DNA of 64,000 bases from Corynebacterium glaucum. Its GTDB lineage: Bacteria > Actinomycetota > Actinomycetes > Mycobacteriales > Mycobacteriaceae. The notes beneath the pieces were generated by a model, which was not told the origin of the DNA, did no database searches, and was given only the letters and a program-made list of their open reading frames with translations. The stretch is from assembly GCF_030408855.1 (NCBI RefSeq), contig NZ_CP047358.1:1116001-1180000 (forward strand). The letters run 5' to 3'. A program made the translations under genes and the position numbers. Shown in pieces: positions 1-8,602 of the stretch. How positions within the stretch are numbered: the stretch's first letter is position 1; every line of letters starts with the position of its first letter.

Positions 1-23
1 CCATTCCGAAGACTAACGCCCGA

Positions 24-917
24 TTGAGAATCCGCCACGCTGTGCTCGCGGCGGTGGTTGTGGCTGGGCTGGGCTTGCAGGTTGCGGGGTGTGCTGACTC
101 CGACGACCGCTCCCCGCTGGATCAAGTGATCGCGGTCAATCAATCACGTCACGTCGCGGAGACGTTCGAAGAGCACCCGGTGGTGATTGACGACACCAAG
201 GGCCTTTCAAGTCTGCGTTTGTTCTTTCCTCGGTCCGAGATCCTTGTGGTGAGCGATTCCACTGTCGAGGCCCAGTTGCGCGCCGCGTCGATTGCCGTCT
301 ACGCCCATGCGCCGATGATTGTGTATGACTCCGCGAGGCACCAGGAAATCTCCCAGGAGATTGAGCGGTTGAAGACGCACACGGTGTTGACCGTGGGGGA
401 GGTGAACGTGGCACGCACTACGGGTCGGGTCAACGTTCACCGCGACCCCGGTGGCCTGGACGGGATTGGTCAGATGCTCTCTGTGCAGTTCCGCGAGAAA
501 GTGATCGCAGATCCTGCGGATGCCGCAGAGGTCGTCGCCGTTCTCGACGCAAAGGAGCCGGTGCTGTTGCGCGCCGCGTGGGACACTCCGAAGGTCATGC
601 CTGGAGCGGAAGCGGAACCGTTCCCCATCTCGTCGAGACGAGACGCCGATATGGCCCCCGTGGTGGTAGCAACAAAAGATTCGTCCATTGCGTCAATTGC
701 AAACGCCCGCAGTTTTGGGGCGGCGGTCACCCTGGTGGACAACCCAGATCCGCGGGAGTCGCGATACACACTTTTCACCATGGCAGGTCTGGCTGAGCGA
801 CCCCTGCTCGCACTCGGCGCGCAGTTTGGCGACGACGAAACGCTCGCGGAAAGAATTATGCAAGCGGAAGAATTTTATAGGTCTGCTGAGAGCGACACTG
901 AACAGGCGGGGAACTAA
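24..917 (+). CDS. lipoprotein with cell-wall-binding-repeat-2-like region
   Basis: Predicted secreted lipoprotein of 297 residues. A short basic N-terminus and a hydrophobic stretch lead to a lipobox (VAGC, Cys23), so lipid anchoring on the outer face of the membrane is expected. Residues about 70-130 carry a segment (FPRSEILVVSD followed by LRAASIAVYAHAPMIVYD) that matches in pattern the N-terminal part of the lipoprotein at 3737-5257. Both resemble the cell-wall-binding repeat 2 family. The start is a TTG at 24, chosen because it gives a standard signal peptide; the frame stays open nearly to the window edge, so an upstream start cannot be excluded. It lies upstream of serA with a 56-base gap. 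Its function is unknown. Confidence 0.7.
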   Translation: MRIRHAVLAAVVVAGLGLQVAGCADSDDRSPLDQVIAVNQSRHVAETFEEHPVVIDDTKGLSSLRLFFPRSEILVVSDSTVEAQLRAASIAVYAHAPMIVYDSARHQEISQEIERLKTHTVLTVGEVNVARTTGRVNVHRDPGGLDGIGQMLSVQFREKVIADPADAAEVVAVLDAKEPVLLRAAWDTPKVMPGAEAEPFPISSRRDADMAPVVVATKDSSIASIANARSFGAAVTLVDNPDPRESRYTLFTMAGLAERPLLALGAQFGDDETLAERIMQAEEFYRSAESDTEQAGN

Positions 918-924
918 AGTACTC

Positions 925-950
925 CGGGTAACTGTTCACCCCTTTACCCG
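925..950. repeat. inverted repeat upstream of serA
   Basis: CGGGTAA (925-931) and TTACCCG (944-950) form a perfect 7-base inverted repeat with a 12-base spacer between the lipoprotein stop and the serA start. It could be a weak hairpin terminator or an operator for serA. No T-run follows it, so its role is open. Confidence 0.3.
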
Positions 951-973
951 TTCTGCAGGAGAAGTGAAGTCCC

Positions 974-2557
974 GTGGCTAAACCGGTCGTCCTCATCGCT
1001 GACAAGCTTGCTCAATCCACAGTTGAAGCACTCGGAGACTCGGTGGAGGTGCGCTGGGTAGACGGCCCGAACCGAGAGGAGCTGCTCGACGCTGTTCCGG
1101 AGGCGGATGCACTGCTGGTCCGCTCGGCGACAACGGTGGACCGCGAGGTCATTGAAGCTGCACCGAACCTGAAGATCATCGGCCGCGCCGGCGTCGGCCT
1201 CGACAACGTCGACATCCCGGTAGCCACCGAACGCGGCGTGATGGTGGCGAACGCCCCGACCTCGAATATCCACTCCGCATGCGAGCACGCGATCGCACTG
1301 CTGCTGTCTACCGCCCGCCAGATCCCGGCCGCCGACCAGACGTTGCGCAACGCTGAGTGGAAGCGTTCCGCGTTCAAGGGCGTCGAAATCTTCGGCAAGA
1401 CCGTCGGCATTGTCGGTTTCGGCCACATCGGCCAACTGTTCGCGCAGCGACTGAGCGCGTTCGAAACCACCATCATCGCGTACGACCCGTACGCCAACCC
1501 GGCCCGCGCCGCGCAGCTCGGCGTCGAGTTGGTCGAGCTTGAAGAGCTCATGGCTCGCGCCGACTTCGTGACCATCCACCTTCCGAAGACCAATGAAACT
1601 GCCGGCATGTTCAATGCCGAGCTGTTGGCCAAAGCGAAGGAGGGCCAGATCATTATCAACGCGGCCCGCGGTGGCCTGGTCGACGAGCAGGCACTCGCCG
1701 ACGCGATCAAGAAAGGCCGCATCCGCGGCGCCGGTTTCGACGTCTACGCGACCGAACCGTGCACCGATTCGCCGCTGTTCGGCCTCGAGGAGGTCGTGGT
1801 CACCCCACACCTCGGCGCGTCGACGGTCGAGGCGCAGGACCGCGCCGGCACCGATGTCGCCGACTCCGTGCTGAAGGCGCTCGCCGGCGAGTTCGTCGCG
1901 GACGCCGTGAACATCACCGGTGGCAAAGTGGACGAGGAGGTCGCTCGTTGGCTCGACCTTGCTCGCAAGCTTGGGCTTCTTGCGGGCAAGTTGCTTGACG
2001 ACGCCCCGGTTGCTCTCAACGTCACCGCTCGCGGGGAGCTATCGACCGAAAACGTCGAGTCGCTGGGGTTGTCGGCAGTTCGCGGCCTGTTCTCTGGGAT
2101 CGTGTCCGAGCCGGTGACCTTCGTCAACGCGCCGTCGATCGCCGAGTCACGCGGGCTGGATTACTCGGTCGCCACCGAGACGGAGGCGCGTGCGCACCGC
2201 AGCGCGCTTGAGGTCAAGGCGGTTGCCGCTAACGGCGCAACAGCGACGGTGGTTGGTGCGCTCACGGGACTCGAAGCCGTGGAAAAGATCGTTCGGATCA
2301 ACGGTCGCGGCATGGACATGCGCGCGGCTGGTCGCAACCTCTTCCTGCGATACACGGATGCTCCGGGTGCGTTGGGCAAGGTCGGTGGCCAGCTGGGTGA
2401 CGCTGGCATCAACATCGAGGCTGCCGCGCTGACCCAAGCAGCTAAGGGCGACGGGGCGGTGCTGGTTCTGCGCGTCGAGTCGGAGGTTCCGGAAGCGCTG
2501 GAAGCTTCGATCGCCGAGTCGATTGGCGCGCAGTCGTTCCAGGTTGATCTGGACTAA
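974..2557 (+). CDS. serA: D-3-phosphoglycerate dehydrogenase
   Basis: Catalyses NAD-dependent oxidation of 3-phosphoglycerate, the first step of serine biosynthesis, in the cytoplasm. The 527-residue length fits the long actinobacterial type: substrate domain, central NAD-binding domain (VGIVGFGHIGQ near residue 145), an intervening domain and a C-terminal ACT domain (about 455-527) that usually binds serine for feedback control. The catalytic regions AARGGLVDE and TPHLGAST are present. The GTG start at 974 is preceded by a purine-rich ribosome site (CAGGAGA). It is followed by leuB after a gap of about 118 bases, an order I associate with C. glutamicum. Confidence 0.97.
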   Translation: MAKPVVLIADKLAQSTVEALGDSVEVRWVDGPNREELLDAVPEADALLVRSATTVDREVIEAAPNLKIIGRAGVGLDNVDIPVATERGVMVANAPTSNIHSACEHAIALLLSTARQIPAADQTLRNAEWKRSAFKGVEIFGKTVGIVGFGHIGQLFAQRLSAFETTIIAYDPYANPARAAQLGVELVELEELMARADFVTIHLPKTNETAGMFNAELLAKAKEGQIIINAARGGLVDEQALADAIKKGRIRGAGFDVYATEPCTDSPLFGLEEVVVTPHLGASTVEAQDRAGTDVADSVLKALAGEFVADAVNITGGKVDEEVARWLDLARKLGLLAGKLLDDAPVALNVTARGELSTENVESLGLSAVRGLFSGIVSEPVTFVNAPSIAESRGLDYSVATETEARAHRSALEVKAVAANGATATVVGALTGLEAVEKIVRINGRGMDMRAAGRNLFLRYTDAPGALGKVGGQLGDAGINIEAAALTQAAKGDGAVLVLRVESEVPEALEASIAESIGAQSFQVDLD

Positions 2558-2621
2558 AGCTCAGCCCTAACCGGCTACATCAACGAGCGGGAGTAGACAG
2601 CGAAAATGGGTAGGCGAGGCT

Positions 2622-2650
2622 GATAATCTCTCCTCAACAGCGAGAGTTTG
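2622..2650 (+). promoter_or_regulatory. candidate leuB promoter region
   Basis: TGATAAT-like -10 sequence (GATAAT at 2622-2627, preceded by GCT) in the serA-leuB gap. It is followed by a CTCTC...GAGAG inverted repeat (2627-2631 and 2642-2646) that could be an operator. No convincing -35 element is visible. In C. glutamicum leuB is reported to be controlled by LtbR; here that is an inference. Confidence 0.3.
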
Positions 2651-2675
2651 GCCGGACAGGAAAGGCGACCTAACC

Positions 2676-3692
2676 ATGAAGATTGCAGTGATTGCGGGTG
2701 ACGGCATTGGCACCGAGGTAATGGCAGAGGGGCTCAAAGTGCTCCACGCCGTGCGTGATGACGTTGAAACCACGGATTACGATCTCGGTGCTCGCCGCTA
2801 CCTTCGCAACGGCGAGCTGCTCACAGACGACGATCTGGCCAGCCTCAAGCAGCACGACGCAATCCTGCTTGGGGCGGTCGGCGACCCTGAGCGTGTCCCG
2901 GCCGGCGTGCTCGAGCGTGGTCTGCTGCTGCCGCTCCGCTTCAAACTGGATCACTACGTGAACCTCCGCCCATCGCGGCTGTACCCGACGTCGATAAGTC
3001 CGCTCGCGAAACCGGGTGACATCGATTTCGTGGTCGTGCGGGAAGGCACCGAGGGACTTTACGCGGGCAACGGTGGTGTGCTGCGCCAGGGCACTGACCA
3101 AGAAATTGCTTCCGAGGTCTCTCAGAACACCTACTACGGCGTGGAGCGCGTCGTGCGGTACGCGTTCGAACTGGCCATGACCCGCCGTAAGAAGCTCACC
3201 CTCGTGCACAAAACAAACGTGCTGGTCAATGCAGGCGGCTTGTGGCAGCGCGTCGTGGATGAGATAGCTCCGGAATTTCCTGAGGTCGAGGTCGACTACA
3301 ACCACATCGATGCGGCGACGATCTACATGGTCACTGATCCGCAGCGCTACGACGTGATTGTCACCGATAATCTTTTCGGCGACATCTTGACGGACCTTGC
3401 AGGCGCCGTCGCCGGTGGTGTCGGCCAGGCGTGCTCCGGAAACATCAACGCGGCGCGCGAGATGCCGTCGATGTTTGAACCGGTCCACGGTTCGGCGCCG
3501 GATATCGCGGGCCAGGGTATCGCCGATCCGACCGCGATGATTCTGTCCGTTGCCATGATGCTGCGGTTCTTGGGCGACGAAGACAATGCTTTGCGTATCG
3601 AATCCGCTGTGGAGGCGGATGTCGCGTCTCGGGACGCCACCGCCGTGAAGACGGCGGAGGTTGGTGACCGCATCGCGGCTGCGCTGCAATAG
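2676..3692 (+). CDS. leuB: 3-isopropylmalate dehydrogenase
   Basis: NAD-dependent oxidative decarboxylation of 3-isopropylmalate in leucine biosynthesis. The 338 residues show the family hallmarks: an N-terminal GDGIGTEV, an arginine-rich substrate region ([20 protein letters not shown]), [13 protein letters not shown] for metal and substrate binding, and [20 protein letters not shown] for NAD binding. The ATG start at 2676 has an AGGAAAGG site upstream. leuC and leuD, which complete the isomerase step, lie 20 kb away in this window beside the regulator ltbR. The lipoprotein that follows begins after a 44-base gap. Confidence 0.97.
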   Translation: MKIAVIAGDGIGTEVMAEGLKVLHAVRDDVETTDYDLGARRYLRNGELLTDDDLASLKQHDAILLGAVGDPERVPAGVLERGLLLPLRFKLDHYVNLRPSRLYPTSISPLAKPGDIDFVVVREGTEGLYAGNGGVLRQGTDQEIASEVSQNTYYGVERVVRYAFELAMTRRKKLTLVHKTNVLVNAGGLWQRVVDEIAPEFPEVEVDYNHIDAATIYMVTDPQRYDVIVTDNLFGDILTDLAGAVAGGVGQACSGNINAAREMPSMFEPVHGSAPDIAGQGIADPTAMILSVAMMLRFLGDEDNALRIESAVEADVASRDATAVKTAEVGDRIAAALQ

Positions 3693-3736
3693 CTCGAGTA
3701 GGGTGGTGCAGCAACCCTTAGGAAGGATCCCGTTTT

Positions 3737-5257
3737 ATGACCTACCGCCGTTTCCCCGTTAGTGCCGCTGCGATCATTACGGTCGCGACGTTTACGCTAG
3801 CCGCCTGTGGCGAGAGCGGTGACGTGGGCCAGGCGGGCAGCGGTGGCAACGTTGACGGTGCGGATTCTCAGGACTCGGCGAAGTTGGACATGGATGGGGC
3901 GGAGGTTCTTCAGGACGGCAGCGGCAGTGGCGTCGACGTCTCGAAGCGGCTGTTCGAGTCCGCCGAGACCGTGGTCGTGGCGGAACCGAACCAAGCTGAT
4001 CAAATGCAGGCCGCAGCGGTGGCAGTTTCCCTCGGCGCACCAATGCTGGTGCGGCACCCGGAGGCTGTCGACGAGGTAGATGAAGAGATCGCGCGTCTCG
4101 GTGCGGACCGTGTGATCGAAGTACCCGGCGACACAGACGAAGAAGACATCCAGGTGATCGCCGACACCGAGCCGATTGCTCCCGCCGACGGCGAAAGCGA
4201 CATCGATGCCATCGCCGGTCAAGCAGCTGCGCAACCCCTCCCGATACAGCTTCCGCCAGTGCTTGCCACCGGTGAGACCTCTCGCGCCGCGGTTGCGTCG
4301 GCGATCTCGGCGGGTGCCGACGTCCAGGTGCTGGGGATCGCGGATCCAAGGGAGACGTCGGAAAGCATGCGTTTGGTGACCGAACAGGACACGCTGGCGA
4401 TCGGCCAGCAGTGGGGCTCGAACGACGACTACCGTGCCCGTGTCGCACTGGCGAGCAACGGTGAGCTGCCCGGTGGCGGTGGACTCGTGTTCCCCGGCCG
4501 GCGCATGATTGCGCTGTACGGCCACCCGTACGGCCCCGAACTCGGCGTGATGGGGGAGCAGCCGCCTGCTGAAGCTGCGAAGCTGGCTCAGGAGTACGCG
4601 TCCTGGTACGAGGGCCTCGATGAGCAGCCGATTATCCCGGCCTTCGAGGTCATTGTGACCGTTGCCTCCGAATATCCCGGTGACGACGACAACTACTCTA
4701 ACGAGACCCCGGCCGAAGATATCGTGCCGTACGTCGACGCGATCCTGGACGCCGGCGGATATGCAGTGCTTGATCTCCAGCCCGGTCAAGGCAGCTTCCT
4801 TGAGCAAGTGAAGATTTACGAGGAACTGCTGAAGCGACCGAATGTTGGTCTTGCCCTTGATGCAGAGTGGAAGCTGAACCCGGGAGAGGCGCCGCTTTCG
4901 CGCATCGGGAGTGCGTCTGCCGCAGAAATCAACGAGGTTGCTAATTGGCTCGCCGCGCTCGTGCGGGACAACAACTTGCCACAGAAGGCGCTGATTCTGC
5001 ACCAGTTCCAAACGATGATGTACCCGGACCGCGAGAACATCGTGACTGGTCAGCCGGAGCTTGCATGGGTGCTGCACGCGGACGGTCACGGTGTGTCGGA
5101 GCAGAAATTCGACACATGGAACGTGCTGCGCGAAGACCTCGACCCAGAGTTCTTCATGGCGTGGAAAAACTTCATCGACGAGGACACGCCGATGTTCACC
5201 CCCGAGCAAACCTATGCGGACGTCAACCCGCGTCCGTGGTTTGTCAGCTACCAGTGA
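3737..5257 (+). CDS. lipoprotein, CWB2-like region plus barrel-like C-terminal domain
   Basis: A 506-residue predicted lipoprotein (lipobox LAAC, Cys24), followed by an acidic, low-complexity linker. Residues about 70-170 (SAETVVVAEPNQADQMQAAA and on) resemble the cell-wall-binding repeat 2 pattern and the lipoprotein at 24-917. The C-terminal half, from about residue 255 (MIALYGHPYGPELG) to the end, contains strings such as GLALDAEWKLNPGE and LILHQFQTMMYPD. These suggest an alternating beta/alpha barrel of a glycoside-hydrolase-like type, but no catalytic pair can be assigned by eye. A good ribosome site (AGGAAGGATC) precedes the ATG. It is probably a cell-envelope protein of unknown substrate. 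Confidence 0.75.
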   Translation: MTYRRFPVSAAAIITVATFTLAACGESGDVGQAGSGGNVDGADSQDSAKLDMDGAEVLQDGSGSGVDVSKRLFESAETVVVAEPNQADQMQAAAVAVSLGAPMLVRHPEAVDEVDEEIARLGADRVIEVPGDTDEEDIQVIADTEPIAPADGESDIDAIAGQAAAQPLPIQLPPVLATGETSRAAVASAISAGADVQVLGIADPRETSESMRLVTEQDTLAIGQQWGSNDDYRARVALASNGELPGGGGLVFPGRRMIALYGHPYGPELGVMGEQPPAEAAKLAQEYASWYEGLDEQPIIPAFEVIVTVASEYPGDDDNYSNETPAEDIVPYVDAILDAGGYAVLDLQPGQGSFLEQVKIYEELLKRPNVGLALDAEWKLNPGEAPLSRIGSASAAEINEVANWLAALVRDNNLPQKALILHQFQTMMYPDRENIVTGQPELAWVLHADGHGVSEQKFDTWNVLREDLDPEFFMAWKNFIDEDTPMFTPEQTYADVNPRPWFVSYQ

Positions 5258-5311
5258 ATAGGATGCGCTAAACCGCCTCGGCACCGCCGACCTGCACGCT
5301 AATGTGTGTCT

Positions 5312-7171
5312 ATGTCGGTTGAATTGGATGAGGTCTACAACTTCATCGCGTCGCACGAGCCGTTCTCACATCTGCCCGAGGAGACACTTGCGGCGCTCCC
5401 GGCGCAGATGGGCATCACCTATGTCCGTCGCGGCGAAGTCATCGTCCAGCCTGGACAGCGCAACAACACTCTCCACATCATCCGCTCTGGGGCAATTGAC
5501 ATCGTTGGGCAGGACAATCTGCTGCTGGACCGGCGCGAAGCCGGCCTGAACTTTGGCTACTCCACCCTTGTCGGGGAACCCGAATCGCGCTACTACATGG
5601 TGGCGGTAGAAGACAGCGTGTTGTACTTGTTGCCGCGGTCCGCGTTCGAGGCGCTGCTGGCCGAATACCCAGATCTCGACCGGTTCTTTCAAACCGCGTC
5701 CAAGCGCGTGCGGCTGGCCGCAGAGGAAGTGCAGGACACCGCTGCTGCCGATGCGCTGCGTACACCGTTGGCGCAGCTGGTGGCGGGCCGGGAGTTGGTC
5801 ACCTGCGAGCCGGACGCGTCCATCGCGCAAGCCGCCCAAACGATGGATGAGCACAAGATCACTTGCCTCGTGATCTCCGCAACAGAGCCTGGCATCCTCA
5901 CCGACCGTGACCTGCGCTCGCGGGTGGTTGCCAAACGTGTCGACCCAGATTTGCCGGTCTCGCAGGTGATGACGTCACCGGTGCGCACAATCGACCAAGA
6001 CGCGATGGTGTTTGAGGCAATGCTGTTGATGAGTGAATACGGCTTCCACCACCTGCCCATCGCAGGGCCGAACGGGATCGCCGGCGTGGTCACCTCCTCC
6101 GACATCATGCGCCTATTGCAGGCGGATCCGATCTACCTTGCCGCAGAGGTGGACACCGCCACCCTCGAGGAGCTAGACGGCGCCTACAAGCGCGCCGCAC
6201 AGGTTGGGGTGCGGTTCTTTGAGCGCGGCGCCTCGGCTGCCGAAACGCAACGCCTGCTCACGATGATTGCGGACTCGGTGGCCAGGAGGCTGTTTGTCCT
6301 GGCCGTCGATAAGCTTGGGCCTCCTCCTGTGCCTTTTGCTTTTGTGGCTGTGGGCTCGCAGGCGCGCGGTGAGATGGGGCCGGCCTCCGACCAGGACAAC
6401 GCGCTCGTGCTGTCAAACGACTACGACGCGGCCGCGCACGGAGAGTACTTTGCTGAGCTCGCGGAGTTCGTCTGCCAGGGCCTTGCTTGCGCAGGCCAGG
6501 CGTTGTGCCCAGGGGACATGATGGCCTCGAACGCTGCGTGGCGGATGACGGAATCGCAGTGGGATTCCACTTTCCACGGTTGGGTCACAGCGCCCGACGG
6601 CGAAGCGCTCCTGCACGCGCAGGTCTTCTTCGACTTCCGTCCGATCTTCGGCGGGGGAGAGGGCTGGGAGGAAATGGCCGCCCGTGTGCACGACTCGGCG
6701 ATGGTTTCCGCGCACGGTTCGCGCCGCCTGCACACTCACCTGGCCGCGCTGGCGACGTTCCGCGAACCCCCGATCGGTTTTTTCCGCGGCCTTGTCGTCG
6801 AGCGCTCCGGTGAATATGCCGACACCTTAGACATCAAGCGTGGCGGCACCGCGGCGGTGGTGCAAATGGCGCGCCTGTACTCGATTACCGCAGGTACGGG
6901 CGAGGTTGACACGATCTCACGCCTCAAGAAGTCGGCCGGCTCGACGGTGTCCGAGAAGGGCGCTGGCGATCTCCTCGGCGCCTACGAGTACCTGTCCAAT
7001 TTGGCCATGCGCCACCAAGCCGCGCAGGTTAGAGCAGGGGAGCGCCCCAACTACCACATCGACCCGAAGTCTCTGCCCGGGCGCGACCGTGCTGCTCTGC
7101 GCGACGCGTTCGGCGTGATCAAGTCGCTCCAAAACGCGCTGAGCAGCAAGTACCCAACCCGGGCGGTATGA
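5312..7171 (+). CDS. cyclic-nucleotide-binding/CBS/DUF294 nucleotidyltransferase-like signalling protein
   Basis: A multidomain cytoplasmic protein of 619 residues. In order it shows a cNMP-binding beta-roll (about 10-125), a CBS-domain pair (about 150-270, with ILTDRDLRSRVV and GVVTSSDIMRLL), a DUF294 putative nucleotidyltransferase (GSQARGEMGPASDQD near 347) and a DUF294 C-terminal domain. It is likely a nucleotide-sensing regulator; any transferase activity is unproven. ATG 5312 is preferred over GTG 5306 because TAATGT at 5300-5305 would place the transcription start at this ATG (leaderless). The exonuclease gene begins one base after its stop, so the two are almost certainly cotranscribed. 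Confidence 0.85.
   Translation: MSVELDEVYNFIASHEPFSHLPEETLAALPAQMGITYVRRGEVIVQPGQRNNTLHIIRSGAIDIVGQDNLLLDRREAGLNFGYSTLVGEPESRYYMVAVEDSVLYLLPRSAFEALLAEYPDLDRFFQTASKRVRLAAEEVQDTAAADALRTPLAQLVAGRELVTCEPDASIAQAAQTMDEHKITCLVISATEPGILTDRDLRSRVVAKRVDPDLPVSQVMTSPVRTIDQDAMVFEAMLLMSEYGFHHLPIAGPNGIAGVVTSSDIMRLLQADPIYLAAEVDTATLEELDGAYKRAAQVGVRFFERGASAAETQRLLTMIADSVARRLFVLAVDKLGPPPVPFAFVAVGSQARGEMGPASDQDNALVLSNDYDAAAHGEYFAELAEFVCQGLACAGQALCPGDMMASNAAWRMTESQWDSTFHGWVTAPDGEALLHAQVFFDFRPIFGGGEGWEEMAARVHDSAMVSAHGSRRLHTHLAALATFREPPIGFFRGLVVERSGEYADTLDIKRGGTAAVVQMARLYSITAGTGEVDTISRLKKSAGSTVSEKGAGDLLGAYEYLSNLAMRHQAAQVRAGERPNYHIDPKSLPGRDRAALRDAFGVIKSLQNALSSKYPTRAV
6304..6314. repeat. dispersed 11-base motif CGTCGATAAGC (first of at least 16 copies)
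   Basis: Exact copies on the plus strand begin at 6304, 10873, 14468, 20343, 23465, 31838, 46206, 55796, 58879 and 60935. Exact copies in reverse orientation (GCTTATCGACG) begin at 12248, 13555, 30294, 45177, 53711 and 55089. All were found by reading the sequence, so a few could be missed. Variants with C in place of T (CGTCGACAAGC) occur at 22432, 35652, 37790, 45585, 46731, 52331, 61550 and 61889. CGTCGTCAAGC occurs at 1993, 27955, 34303, 43932 and 63985. Copies lie in different reading frames, so protein sequence alone does not explain them. Confidence 0.75.
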
Positions 7172-7172
7172 A

Positions 7173-7754
7173 ATGTTCACACGGATCTTACGGCCCAAGG
7201 GCAGGACGCTTGACGACGGCGCCTTGTTAGCCGTGGATGTCGAAACCACCGGTTTGAAGCCAGGCGTGGATCAGATGGTGTCCATCGGGTGGGTGCCGGT
7301 CAACAGCAACGTCATTGACCTGTCCGCGGCAGAGTATTTCGTGCTTGCCGGCGTGGAGATCGGGGATTCGGCGACCATCCACGGTGTCACAGATGACGAT
7401 GTCGCCCGCTTCGGAAAGAATCCGGCCGAGGTCCTCGCGGCGTTCGAGCGCGCATTTGAGCGTCGGAAATTGCTCGCGCACTTCGCGCAGATGGAAACAG
7501 GATTCATCGGGCAACTGTTTTCCGACGTGCGCCGCGAGCGCTGGCGTCTGCGCGAGGACGAAGTCGTGGACACCATGACCATGGAGCGACGCCACATGGA
7601 GCGCATGGGAACCTACCCGCGGGGTGAGGATCTTCGGCTTGCCCGTGTGCGCCACCGCTACAATTTGCCGCATTACGGCAACCACAACGCGCTCACCGAC
7701 GCGATCGCTTGCGCCGAGCTCTACCTGGCAATCGATGCGAGCCAGCGGCGTTGA
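7173..7754 (+). CDS. DnaQ-type 3'-5' exonuclease
   Basis: A 193-residue DEDDh-family exonuclease. Exo I is AVDVETTGLKPG (Asp22, Glu24), and Exo III lies in the H-N-ALTDAIACAELYL segment near residues 171-176. The protein is a single domain and is shorter than the replicative proofreading subunit's typical context, so it is more likely an accessory exonuclease (dnaQ2-like) than the main epsilon subunit. It is translated immediately after the CBS/DUF294 gene with a one-base gap. C. glutamicum has, as I recall, the same pair followed by the FAH-family gene seen next here. Confidence 0.88.
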   Translation: MFTRILRPKGRTLDDGALLAVDVETTGLKPGVDQMVSIGWVPVNSNVIDLSAAEYFVLAGVEIGDSATIHGVTDDDVARFGKNPAEVLAAFERAFERRKLLAHFAQMETGFIGQLFSDVRRERWRLREDEVVDTMTMERRHMERMGTYPRGEDLRLARVRHRYNLPHYGNHNALTDAIACAELYLAIDASQRR

Positions 7755-7799
7755 GCTGAATGCCCCAAGTCTAAAGTGTGCGCATGTATGCTCAAGCCC

Positions 7800-8591
7800 A
7801 TGCGTTTTGGACGAATTGCAACACCTGAGGGCATGACTTTCGCCGTTATCAACGACGAAGGCACCACCGCGAAAGCTATCGCAGGCACCCCGTTCACGGA
7901 GCCGGAGTACACCGGCAAGGAATACGCGCTTGAGGACGTGCGCCTGCTGGCTCCGACATTGCCCAGCAAGATCGTCGCCGTGGGCCGCAACTACGCCGAC
8001 CACGTCGCCGAGGTGTTCAAGCAATCTTCCGAGCACCTGCCGCCGACAATTTTTATCAAGCCGTCTACGGCTGTGATCGGTCCGGGTGCGCCGATCAAGA
8101 TCCCGGACTTTGCCACAAACGTGGAATTCGAGGGTGAACTGGCGATCGTCTACGGCGTGCCGTGCAAGAACGTTAAAGCAAGCGAGTGGAAGTCCGTCGT
8201 GCGCGGCGTGACCATTATCAACGACGTCTCCTCCCGCGACCTGCAATTTGCCGACGGCCAGTGGGCGCGCGCGAAAGGCATCGACAGCTTCGGCCCGCTC
8301 GGCCCGTGGATTGAGACCGACCTGGACAAGTTCGACTTCACCAACCTGCCGATCAAGGCGCACCTCACGCGCGACGGCAAGACGGAGACGAAGCAAGACT
8401 CCAACTCCAACCAGATGATCATGAGCATCGGGGAGATGGTCGAGTGGGTCACCGCCTCCTTCACCATGCTGCCCGGCGACGTGCAGGCCACCGGCTCACC
8501 TGCCGGTACCGCCGCGATGGTTCCGGGTGACTACATCGAGGTTGAAATTCCGGGCATCGGCCGCTTGGGTAACCCGGTCGAGCGTGCGTAG
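7800..8591 (+). CDS. fumarylacetoacetate hydrolase family enzyme (likely oxaloacetate decarboxylase/fumarylpyruvate hydrolase type)
   Basis: A 263-residue FAH-family protein with a short N-terminal domain and a C-terminal catalytic domain. Metal-binding acidic residues lie in EFEGELAIVYG (near 110), and NDVSSRDLQ, FGPLGPWI and ATGSPAGTA are standard family strings. Start ATG 7800 is favoured over GTG 7776 because TATGCT at 7787-7792 would give a leaderless transcript. The neighbour order (CBS/DUF294, exonuclease, FAH protein) matches my memory of the C. glutamicum region that holds the soluble oxaloacetate decarboxylase gene odx. The assignment to that activity is therefore by synteny and family, not by any unique residue. 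Confidence 0.85.
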   Translation: MRFGRIATPEGMTFAVINDEGTTAKAIAGTPFTEPEYTGKEYALEDVRLLAPTLPSKIVAVGRNYADHVAEVFKQSSEHLPPTIFIKPSTAVIGPGAPIKIPDFATNVEFEGELAIVYGVPCKNVKASEWKSVVRGVTIINDVSSRDLQFADGQWARAKGIDSFGPLGPWIETDLDKFDFTNLPIKAHLTRDGKTETKQDSNSNQMIMSIGEMVEWVTASFTMLPGDVQATGSPAGTAAMVPGDYIEVEIPGIGRLGNPVERA

Positions 8592-8602
8592 TTCGCTCTC
8601 AA

